Below are positions 24,815-32,280 of a stretch of 64,000 nucleotides of DNA, in pieces (position 1 is the stretch's first letter; each line of letters begins with the position of its first letter). Source of the DNA: Halodesulfovibrio marinisediminis DSM 17456. GTDB taxonomy: Bacteria > Desulfobacterota > Desulfovibrionia > Desulfovibrionales > Desulfovibrionaceae. Under the pieces are notes generated by a model. That model saw nothing but the letters and a program-made list of their open reading frames with translations. It did not search any database and was not told the origin of the DNA. A program made the position numbers and the translations under genes. The stretch is taken from NCBI RefSeq assembly GCF_900129975.1, contig NZ_FSRG01000003.1:732997-796996 (forward strand). The letters are read 5' to 3'.

Positions 24815-25513
24815 ATTTGATTAAGAATTCACAGTGACGCTTGTGTGGAGAGATGTTTTGTCGGACGTGACTAGAAATAGACAAGTTCGAAACGTGAGTC
24901 TTTGCAATGGAGCTAAAGATAGTTTTGGTAATTATGTCGAGAAGTCGAACTTAGCTTAGCAGATGATGCAAATTGAAGCTGATTAGCTTAGTTCTTAGAA
25001 AGTATATTTGATTGCTTTGCATCGTTTAAGTTGCACGTTGCGACTTGGTATTTCCATAAAAAGAATAGCTGGGACATTTTGAAGAGTGTTTTTTTACTCT
25101 GAAAAGAAAAAGAATTTGGTTAAGTCCTGATAGATCAGTTCATGTGCACGGAGATCGATTTTAGACCAAAAGATGAATAAAGAGCTTAAAGCAAAAAAAG
25201 AAAGGCTTAAAAGGCACAGGATAAGTTTTCAATTTTTTGCTTAGAGGCACGGAGAATTCAATAGGAGAGAAGGTGTATTTTTACACCTTATTTAATGTCT
25301 CATAATGTATATTATGTTAACTTTGATATTAAAATGCTAAGATATTCTAGATTGTTACTGTTCTGTGGATAATTGTGAAACAATCGATAAATGTCTTTTT
25401 AGAGTTTTGCTTCAGAATGCCCTTTTAAGGCTTTTTTTTGAAAAATGAGGGATAAGGCTACAGTGTTTAAAAAAAGGTGTGTCTGGCTGTAGCCCTATAC
25501 TGTTTTTCAGATG
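24815..25513. other. ~700-bp AT-rich stretch with no recognisable gene
   Basis: No convincing coding frame on either strand; the only mini-ORF noted (ATG at 25172, 23 codons, lysine-rich) lacks a Shine-Dalgarno. Structure is present: AAGGTGTA/TACACCTT hairpin at 25270-25289; GGCTACAG (25456-25463) pairing with CTGTAGCC (25487-25494); a TTAGCTTAG direct repeat at 24951 and 24983. It could hold small RNAs or be a decayed gene. Base composition is more AT-rich than the surroundings. Confidence 0.5.
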
Positions 25514-25552
25514 AAAAAAGGAAATCCTTGAAGTAACAATTCAAGGATTTCC
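25514..25552 (-). terminator. Terminator of the msbA-DUF374-acyltransferase unit
   Basis: Perfect 13-bp stem GGAAATCCTTGAA (25520-25532) / TTCAAGGATTTCC (25540-25552). On the minus strand T6 follows (A run 25514-25519). It lies about 100 nt after the acyltransferase stop. Confidence 0.9.
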
Positions 25553-25654
25553 TCTTGTCGGTATGCTCGGTGGTTTCATCTGATGTGACGTTGATGAGTC
25601 CGGTGAGGTTAATTGATCGGAATAATCAATTAGAGAAGGAATAGTCGTTACGCC

Positions 25655-26569
25655 CTATTTTTGATCATTTCGTGGAAGTATGAAGTCATCAGTATTAGGC
25701 TGAGTCTTCCATCGATTATGCATCCAGAACCATTGCTCAGGGTGCTTACGTACAATTCTTTCAATTGCGTCTGTGTAGAATCGTGTAATTTGCTGAAGCT
25801 TTTCTTCACGGGTTCCTTCAAGTTTTGTGGTGTCGAGAGGTTCTTCAATAATGAACGTATAGCCCCCCTTCTCGTTACGAATAAGGAAGGTCGGTACCAC
25901 AAGGGCTTTGCCGCGTAAGGCTAAAAACGCAGGGCCTGAATTGACTGCGGCTGTCTCACCAAGGAAGTCAGTAAAAATTGCTTCTTTGCGTTTGGTGTTG
26001 TGATCTACTAAAAATGCTGCGATAGCGTTCTTTTTTAACGATCTCATAACCTTAAATACTGCATTTCTATGCGAAAGTACTTCAGCACCACGTCCGCCAC
26101 GAAGTTTGAAAATGAGTTCGTTAATGTTTTCGTTTTTATTGGAACGGACAACTACTAATGGTTGTGCTTTGTTTGATACAGAGCCAATTTCTCCCAAAAG
26201 TCCGGCAAGAACTTCCCAGGCGCCCATGTGAGCTGTTGTGGCAACCATTGGCCTTTCTGTCTCGACAAAAAAAGAAAAACCGTTTTCAGGAGCTTGGATG
26301 ACGAGATCTTCGATAAACTTTTGGTTTACTTTGGGTACAAGAAATATTTCTAAAAAAGACCGGCAGTTGTGCATGAAACTGTTTTTAGCAATAACTGTTG
26401 CTTCTTCGTAGCTAACGTCTAGATGTTTTTGGACGGCTTCTATAGCTAGCTTTCTTCGTTTCGGTATACTGTTCCACATCAGAGTTCCCAGTGCGCATCC
26501 AAGCACTTTGGAACTGTGGACTGTCATCTTTGTACCTAAGCTGTAAATTGCTGAATAAATTGGATTCAC
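25655..26569 (-). CDS. Lipid A biosynthesis acyltransferase (LpxL/HtrB family)
   Basis: 304 residues from GTG 26569 with AAGGA upstream. The catalytic HX4E motif is in TTAHMGAWEVL. Further family blocks are FLVDHNTKRKEAIFTDFLG and the C-terminal HPEQWFWMHNRWKT. The enzyme adds secondary acyl chains to Kdo-lipid A at the inner membrane. The N-terminal helix is short. It is last in an operon with a DUF374 acyltransferase and msbA, i.e. synthesis plus flipping of lipid A. Which acyl position it serves cannot be told. Confidence 0.92.
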   Translation of the reverse strand: MNPIYSAIYSLGTKMTVHSSKVLGCALGTLMWNSIPKRRKLAIEAVQKHLDVSYEEATVIAKNSFMHNCRSFLEIFLVPKVNQKFIEDLVIQAPENGFSFFVETERPMVATTAHMGAWEVLAGLLGEIGSVSNKAQPLVVVRSNKNENINELIFKLRGGRGAEVLSHRNAVFKVMRSLKKNAIAAFLVDHNTKRKEAIFTDFLGETAAVNSGPAFLALRGKALVVPTFLIRNEKGGYTFIIEEPLDTTKLEGTREEKLQQITRFYTDAIERIVRKHPEQWFWMHNRWKTQPNTDDFILPRNDQK

Positions 26570-26578
26570 GTGCTATCC

Positions 26579-27211
26579 TTAAAGTAATTCTTTAAGTTTG
26601 TTTTCTAGACGCTGACGCTCCTTTTCAAGGTATTCTTCGCTCAGCTCGCCTTCTGGGAGGTCGTATGGTTCTCCAAAGATGATTTTTACTTTTGAGAACG
26701 GTAAAGGCACTTGAAATTTGTCCCATGCTTTTTTGAATACGTATGAATTTGACATAGCAATACGGATTGGGACGATCTTAGCGTTGCTTCTGTGGGCGAG
26801 GAATACTGCGCCCTCTTTGGCTTTGTGTCTTGGCCCTCTTGGCCCATCTACAGTGATGCATCCAAGGTGGCGTGAAGTTTTCATCGTTCTGGCGACTCTA
26901 AGCAGAGCCTTAACGCCTCCACGGGAACTAGACCCCCTGCTGGTAAGCAGTCCCAGTTTCTCAAGGACCTGAGCAAGCAGCTCGCCATCAGAGCTTTGAC
27001 TGACAACAGCGATGATTTCGAGTTGTCTCCGGGCATGCATAAGTGGGAAAAGTTCATCATGCCAGAGGCAAGTAACCATAGGGGTGTGAGCATCCCATAG
27101 TTCATCCAGTTTCTCACGCCCTACTTCTTCAAAACGTAATGTTCTGCACCAGACTTTGTATAGGTGGTAAATAGTTGAAGAAATAAAGGGGATTGGTAAC
27201 GGAATTTTCAC
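26579..27211 (-). CDS. DUF374-family (lysophospholipid-type) acyltransferase
   Basis: 210 residues. The DUF374 blocks are present: TCLWHDELFPLMHARR near residue 50, SQSSDGELLAQVLEKLG, and VDGPRGPRHKAKEGA near residue 120. These are LpxL-like short acyltransferases found beside lipid A genes. Its substrate is not established here. It overlaps the msbA end by one base and sits 9 bp before the LpxL-type gene, so it very probably works on lipid A or Kdo. Confidence 0.85.
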   Translation of the reverse strand: MKIPLPIPFISSTIYHLYKVWCRTLRFEEVGREKLDELWDAHTPMVTCLWHDELFPLMHARRQLEIIAVVSQSSDGELLAQVLEKLGLLTSRGSSSRGGVKALLRVARTMKTSRHLGCITVDGPRGPRHKAKEGAVFLAHRSNAKIVPIRIAMSNSYVFKKAWDKFQVPLPFSKVKIIFGEPYDLPEGELSEEYLEKERQRLENKLKELL

Positions 27212-28971
27212 TAAACGAGCTCCTTCTCGAACTGTAAGGAGTAAAGTCGCTGATACAGCGGGCTATTCTCAAGCAAAGACTCGTGAGTGCCCTCGTCAAC
27301 AATTTCACCGTCCTTCATTACCAGAATTCGATCTGCGGAGATAATGGTAGAGAGACGGTGAGCGATTACAAGGCTGGTACGGTCTTTCATCAAGTTTTCA
27401 AGTGCTTGCTGTACAATTTTTTCTGACTCAGAATCAAGTGCACTAGTAGCTTCATCGAGAATAAGTAACGGTGCATCCTTTAATAATGCACGAGCAATGG
27501 TAAGACGCTGCTTTTGTCCACCGGACAAGCGCACACCGCGTTCACCAACAATTGTGTCGTAGCCATCTGGGAAATCAGTGATGAAATCGTGTGCAAAGGC
27601 CGCTTTTGCTGCTTTTTCAATGGCTTCTTTAGGACTTCCGTCTGAAGAATATGCGATGTTGTCTGCAATTGATGTATCGAATAGGAAGGCATCCTGAGAA
27701 ACAATTGCAACGTTTTTGCGTAATGATTTAAGTGTGAAGCTTCTGGAATCAACACCATTAATAAGAACGCGACCCTCTTGTTGCTCGTAGAAGCGCGGCA
27801 CAAGGTTGACGAAGGTTGTTTTACCGGCACCACTTGGTCCGACAATAGCAACTTTCTCCCCTTCTTTGATCGTGAGATTGATATTTTTAAGTGCTGGCTG
27901 AGTTGTTGCATCGTAGCTAAAGGTCACATTTTCGAAGGAAACTTCATGTACTCCTTCAAGTTGTTGTGAGCCGTCTTGTTCTACTAAGATCTCAGGAGAA
28001 TCAAGGATTTCAAAAACTCGCTCGGCACCGGCAAGCGCTTTCTGGAGTGAGTTGTTTGCAGAAGTCAGTTCTTTCACTGGATCGTACAGCATAACGAGTG
28101 CTGCAACAAAGGAGAAGAATGTGCCTGCTGTTTGTTCACCAGCAATAACTTGAGATCCACCGTACCAAATGACGAGACCGATACCAAGTGCACCAATAAG
28201 TTCCATAATAGGTGAAGACATTTGCCCGACAATAGTTTGCTTAAGAGCAATTTGGGCAATGCGGCTGTTTTCAATACGGAAGTTTGATTTTTCGCCCTCT
28301 TCGTTCGCAAAGGCTTTAACAACACGGATACCGCTGAATTTTTCCTGAAGGAAAATGGTCATTGCGGAAATAAGGATCTGGTTTTTCTTACCGAGTTTTC
28401 TAAGTTTTCTGCCGAAATGAATGAACGGGAATAAGGCAAGTGGTAAGACAAGCACTGCCCAAGTGGCAAGGTATGCATCTTGATAGAATACAACAAACAA
28501 CAAGCCAATCATTGTAAGGAGTTGACGTACTCCTTTAATTACAGATGGAAGGCTACCACGTATTTCTGCCACGTCGTTAACAACACGTGACATGAGCATG
28601 CCGACTTGTTGTTCCTCGTAAAACTTAAGAGGGAGGCAGATGATTTTATCAAATAATTCGTTACGCAGTCGTTCAAGCACCTTAAGGCCGCAATAGGTCA
28701 TAAAGTAGTTTTGTCCGTAACGCCCTGCTCCTTTTGCGAGAACTAGAAGAAAGTATGCAAAAGGGATAATCATTAGATAATCAGTGTTCTTATTGATGAA
28801 AATATCATCAAGTGCCGGCTTAATAAGGTACGCGGATGCACCTGTTGTTGCGGCTACAACTGCCATTGCAATAATAGAGATGATGATGGAAGCTTTGTAA
28901 GGTGCAAAGTATTTGAGAGTACGTTTTAGAAGTTTACCGCTGTTTTTAGGCAGTCTTTTAAATTTTGCCAT
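27211..28971 (-). CDS. msbA: MsbA-type lipid A ABC exporter
   Basis: 586 residues from ATG 28971; an earlier TTG at 29013 is in frame but lacks a site. A six-helix transmembrane domain (about 15-310) is fused to one nucleotide-binding domain. Walker A is GPSGAGKTTFVN, the Q-loop VSQDAFLFD, the signature LSGGQKQRL, Walker B LLILDEATSALD and the switch His in IAHRLST. The homodimer flips lipid A-core across the inner membrane. Context with two acyltransferases supports lipid A over a drug substrate. Confidence 0.9.
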   Translation of the reverse strand: MAKFKRLPKNSGKLLKRTLKYFAPYKASIIISIIAMAVVAATTGASAYLIKPALDDIFINKNTDYLMIIPFAYFLLVLAKGAGRYGQNYFMTYCGLKVLERLRNELFDKIICLPLKFYEEQQVGMLMSRVVNDVAEIRGSLPSVIKGVRQLLTMIGLLFVVFYQDAYLATWAVLVLPLALFPFIHFGRKLRKLGKKNQILISAMTIFLQEKFSGIRVVKAFANEEGEKSNFRIENSRIAQIALKQTIVGQMSSPIMELIGALGIGLVIWYGGSQVIAGEQTAGTFFSFVAALVMLYDPVKELTSANNSLQKALAGAERVFEILDSPEILVEQDGSQQLEGVHEVSFENVTFSYDATTQPALKNINLTIKEGEKVAIVGPSGAGKTTFVNLVPRFYEQQEGRVLINGVDSRSFTLKSLRKNVAIVSQDAFLFDTSIADNIAYSSDGSPKEAIEKAAKAAFAHDFITDFPDGYDTIVGERGVRLSGGQKQRLTIARALLKDAPLLILDEATSALDSESEKIVQQALENLMKDRTSLVIAHRLSTIISADRILVMKDGEIVDEGTHESLLENSPLYQRLYSLQFEKELV

Positions 28972-29093
28972 GAGTTGGGGGTCTCCACGAAAGGCTTGTA
29001 TTAAGATGATCAATAGTTTTTTTGAAACTATATTGTTTTTTTCGATTTGACGACTTGCGGGTCTGCGTATCTATTAGTAAGAGGAGGCTCGCA

Positions 29094-29696
29094 ATGAGTA
29101 ATATTGAACTAAATTGTCTTTCCCTGTCCTGTCCTCAGCCTGTCATCCAGTGCAAAAAATTGATTGAACAAGAAGCTCCGTCTGTCTTTACTGTCTTGGT
29201 AGACAATGATGCAGCAAAAGATAATGTGGTGCGGTTCCTTTCTTCTAAGGGATATTCCGCAAAATCTGAGCAAGTTGAAGGCGGTTGGCGTATTCTTGCA
29301 ACCGCATCTGATGCTGATGCCTGTGAGATTCTTACAGACGACGAATTGGTTTCGGTAGACAGTAGTATATGCGTTTTCATTTCTTCTGCCACTATCGGCA
29401 GAGGTGATGATGAACTTGGTGCTAAGTTGATGAAGAACTTCTTAGCGACGTTGCCAGAACTTGGCAAGTCTTTGTGGCGTATTGTAATGGTAAATGGTGC
29501 CGTTACCCTCGCGACAGAGGATAGCCATGTTTTGGAAGAATTGAAAGCCCTTGAAGCAGCTGGCGTAGATATTCTGGTTTGTGGAACTTGTTTAGATCAT
29601 TTTTCCATGCTGGATAAGAAAGCTGTGGGCGAAACTACAAATATGCTGGATATCGTAACCAGCATGCAGGTTGCTGCAAAAGTTATACGACCATAA
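29094..29696 (+). CDS. yedF: YedF-type protein (TusA fold plus DsrE-like domain)
   Basis: 200 residues from ATG 29094, preceded by a perfect GAGGAGG. The N-terminal TusA-like domain has LSCPQPVIQCKKL (CPxP motif, residues ~11-14). A linker is followed by a DsrE/F-like domain with a conserved cysteine pair VCGTCLDHF near residue 165. The two-domain form is the YedF family associated with selenium metabolism in anaerobes; sulfur or selenium carrying is expected but unproven. selA/selB/selD are not in the window. It is divergent from msbA and 3 bp before the pseudouridine synthase. Confidence 0.82.
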   Translation: MSNIELNCLSLSCPQPVIQCKKLIEQEAPSVFTVLVDNDAAKDNVVRFLSSKGYSAKSEQVEGGWRILATASDADACEILTDDELVSVDSSICVFISSATIGRGDDELGAKLMKNFLATLPELGKSLWRIVMVNGAVTLATEDSHVLEELKALEAAGVDILVCGTCLDHFSMLDKKAVGETTNMLDIVTSMQVAAKVIRP

Positions 29697-29699
29697 TTT

Positions 29700-31586
29700 A
29701 TGTCAGAACAAAATAAAAAGTTTTCAGAAGACCGACGCGGACGTCGGACTGGCTTTGGTGATCGTTCAGAACGTCACCAATCAGGTAACAATGCAGCTCG
29801 TCATAATAACGATGAGCGAACTCCTAAAAAGCGTACCGAACGCTCTTACTTTGACAGTAACGGCAAGTACCAGGGACGCCCTATCAGCGATGGTGAAAGC
29901 CGTCGTAATACCTATAACGACCTCCCCGGTCGTGCATCATCCGGTAAATCTTATCGGAAAGACGAGCGCCGTGGAGACAGAGACAGCCGCGAGAATTTTG
30001 GTTCTCGTAACCGTGGTGAAAAGTCTGACTCAGGTCGCCGTTCTTCCCGTAGTGAATATAAGGGCCGCCCTGTAGACCAGAATGAACGTCGTCGTAATGA
30101 CTTTGATCGTTCAGAACGCGTTGAATCACGTCGCACAGATCGTGATTTCCGCGGTGGAGATCGTCAGCGTGATTCTCGTAGAGAGGATTTCCGCAGCCGT
30201 GACAACCGTGACCGTTTCGACTCCCGTGATCGTCAAGGACGTAATGATTCTTGGAACCGAAATGAACGTGGCGAACAGACTGGTTCAGATCGTCGCCCGT
30301 CTCGTGGAGGTTATCAGGGACGTCCTGTTGAACGAAATGATCGTCAGCGTGATTCTCGTAGAGAAGATTTCCGCAGCCGTGACAACCGTGACCGTTTCGA
30401 CTCCCGTGATCGTCAAGGACGTAATGATTCTTGGAATCGAAGTGAACGTGATGAGCAGACTGGCTCAGCTCGTCGTCCGTCTCGCGGTGGTTATCAGGGA
30501 CGCCCTGGTGAGCGTGGTGAAAAACGACGTAATGAAGAGCGTGACAATTTCCGTCGTAGTGACCGCGATTATCGTGGTGGTGATCGTCAGAATAATTCCC
30601 GACGTTCATCTTCTGAGAGAGATGATAGACGTAATTCTGAAAAACGTCGTTTTGAGAACCGTGATCGTAATGATCGCTCTGGCCGTTTTTCTCATACAAA
30701 AAATGGTGGAAATGAGCCTCTTAGAAAACATCATCCACGCAAGGATTCTACCGAAGGTGATTCCTCACGTGAGAATCGTCCGTCACGTCCTGAGAAAAAG
30801 CCATTTGTACCAGCTAAGCCAAGTGTACCAAATTTAAATGAACCGTTGCGTATCAATAAGGCTCTTGCCTTTGCGGGGATTTGTTCTCGTCGCGCAGCTG
30901 ATGATTTAATTGCTCAGGGCGTTGTCTTTGTTAATGGCGAAAAGGTTGAAGAACCGGGATTGAAGATTACTCCTACTTCAGATGTACTTGAAGTAAATAG
31001 TGAGCGTGTGGTTTTTGATACTGAAAAAGTTGAGCCATTATACGTTCTTCTTCATAAACCTGTGCAGACAGTTTGTACGGCAAATGATCCAGAGGGGCGC
31101 CCTACTGTTCTGGATATTCTGCCTGAAGAATTTAAAGGAAAGCGAATCTTCCCTGTTGGTAGACTTGATTTCTTCTCAACCGGCCTTTTACTGCTGACAA
31201 ATGATGGTGACTTAACCTACAGGCTTACCCATCCGAAGTGGCATCAGAATAAGGTTTATCGAGTACGTGTTCGTGGCAATGTGCCTGAACAGGTTCTGGA
31301 AAAATTCCGTAAAGGCATGATTCTGGAAGAAGGTGATAAGCTTGCTCCTGTTGAATGCAAAATTATTGCTCAAGATGAAGGGAATACTCGAATTGAGATG
31401 GTGTTAACTCAGGGGGTTAACCGTCAGATTCGTCGTATGTTCCGTGATGTTGGGTTGACGATACTTAACTTACATCGCGTCAAGATTGGACCAGTTCAAA
31501 TTGGTGATCTTGAAAAAGGTGAAAGTCGTGAATTAACTCAGGAAGAGTTAGCTCAAATTTATGAAGCAACCGGACTGAGTAAGTAA
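29700..31586 (+). CDS. rluB: RluB/RsuA-family pseudouridine synthase with ~370-residue disordered arm
   Basis: 628 residues. Residues 1-~375 are low complexity, dominated by Arg, Asp, Ser, Gly and Asn with RGG-like and RDxRDR patterns. They include an exact-period 60-residue tandem repeat (residues 154-213 and 214-273). The folded part is typical: S4 domain (RINKALAFAGICSRRAADDLI, about 381-430), then the synthase with catalytic Asp in VGRLDFFSTGLLLLTNDG and the TQGVNRQIRRMF motif. RluB modifies U2605 of 23S rRNA; RluE/F or RsuA are alternatives. The arm is far longer than in E. coli RluB and probably binds RNA. It starts 3 bp after yedF. Confidence 0.9.
   Translation: MSEQNKKFSEDRRGRRTGFGDRSERHQSGNNAARHNNDERTPKKRTERSYFDSNGKYQGRPISDGESRRNTYNDLPGRASSGKSYRKDERRGDRDSRENFGSRNRGEKSDSGRRSSRSEYKGRPVDQNERRRNDFDRSERVESRRTDRDFRGGDRQRDSRREDFRSRDNRDRFDSRDRQGRNDSWNRNERGEQTGSDRRPSRGGYQGRPVERNDRQRDSRREDFRSRDNRDRFDSRDRQGRNDSWNRSERDEQTGSARRPSRGGYQGRPGERGEKRRNEERDNFRRSDRDYRGGDRQNNSRRSSSERDDRRNSEKRRFENRDRNDRSGRFSHTKNGGNEPLRKHHPRKDSTEGDSSRENRPSRPEKKPFVPAKPSVPNLNEPLRINKALAFAGICSRRAADDLIAQGVVFVNGEKVEEPGLKITPTSDVLEVNSERVVFDTEKVEPLYVLLHKPVQTVCTANDPEGRPTVLDILPEEFKGKRIFPVGRLDFFSTGLLLLTNDGDLTYRLTHPKWHQNKVYRVRVRGNVPEQVLEKFRKGMILEEGDKLAPVECKIIAQDEGNTRIEMVLTQGVNRQIRRMFRDVGLTILNLHRVKIGPVQIGDLEKGESRELTQEELAQIYEATGLSK
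30159..30518 (+). repeat. 180-bp tandem duplication in the pseudouridine synthase gene
   Basis: Copy 1 is 30159-30338 and copy 2 is 30339-30518, with exactly 180 bp (60 codons) between equivalent bases. The first ~100 bp of the two copies differ at only one position by eye; the rest differ more. The repeat keeps the frame. Confidence 0.9.
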
Positions 31587-31608
31587 TTCAAGATAGTTGA
31601 TAAAAAAA

Positions 31609-31636
31609 GCGAGTGGAATTCCACTCGCTTTTTTTT
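31609..31636. terminator. Bidirectional terminator between rluB-type gene and lolA
   Basis: Perfect 20-bp palindrome GCGAGTGGAATTCCACTCGC (31609-31628) flanked by an A run and T8. It ends both convergent genes; its T run touches the end of lolA. Confidence 0.92.
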
Positions 31637-32267
31637 ATTTTTTGGTGTTGTCTTCCACCTCTACTCCGTTAGGTGGAGTGAAGTTGAAGACAAGGTTGTT
31701 TATCGACTTATTAAACTGAACATTTTTAAAGGTTATGTCATTCACGTTTCCATAAAAGTCGATGATTCTGAGCCGAGTAATGATCCCTGATGATTCATCA
31801 AGCCATAACTCTGCTTCAGTCAGGTTTGCTGTTGGTTCTTTAGGAAAAAGAAGGTACTTTCCTTTTGTTTCCCCATCTTCTACGTAGAAATTATTATCAA
31901 CCTTTGCATCACCGAGAAGAAAACTTAATGCATTTTGGCTTTCTTCTGCTACGTCGCGTGGGTATTTATATACTACTTCTTCATCTTCAAGGTAATTCCA
32001 GACAGCATCTTTGTTTACAATAAGCAGTTCGTTGAAAGGCTTGCTTGTTACCCAGCGTACTAGTTCTGGGCGTTTGATAACAAAGTTGCCAGTACGAACT
32101 TCTTTTCCACCACTATCTTTATGAATAAGTGTCTGCACAAAGTCTGCTGTTACGGTCTGTGCATTTCCGTATGTTTTTGTGAGAATTTCAAGTCCTGCAT
32201 TTGCAGTACTTGCGAAGGTAAAAAGAAGACAACAACTCAGCATCACTGCTGTAAGTTTACGATTCAT
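31635..32267 (-). CDS. lolA: Outer-membrane lipoprotein carrier LolA
   Basis: 210 residues from ATG 32267 (AGGATACAAT before it); a longer frame start at 32345 would lie inside ftsK and lose the signal peptide. A Sec signal ends near ASTANAG. The mature protein has the LolA pattern: VTADFVQTLIHKDSGGKEV, GNFVIKRPELVRWVTSKPF and a C-terminal DITFKNVQFNKSINNLVFNFTPP. LolA ferries lipoproteins across the periplasm to LolB/outer membrane. It follows ftsK after 13 bp, an order common in Gram-negative bacteria. Confidence 0.9.
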   Translation of the reverse strand: MNRKLTAVMLSCCLLFTFASTANAGLEILTKTYGNAQTVTADFVQTLIHKDSGGKEVRTGNFVIKRPELVRWVTSKPFNELLIVNKDAVWNYLEDEEVVYKYPRDVAEESQNALSFLLGDAKVDNNFYVEDGETKGKYLLFPKEPTANLTEAELWLDESSGIITRLRIIDFYGNVNDITFKNVQFNKSINNLVFNFTPPNGVEVEDNTKK

Positions 32268-32280
32268 ATTGTATCCTACT

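Noticed and set aside
24815-25513. 6S RNA or tmRNA in the long non-coding stretch
   Set aside because: No long rod with a central bubble and no tRNA-like ends could be traced by eye; left as unassigned.
30159-30518. CRISPR array or mobile repeat
   Set aside because: Only two copies of 180 bp, in frame within a protein, no spacers or cas genes.
29884-30837. Long alternative frames in the repeat region of the pseudouridine synthase (both strands)
   Set aside because: They arise from the biased Arg/Asp repeat DNA; the frame ending in the S4 and catalytic domains is the real one.
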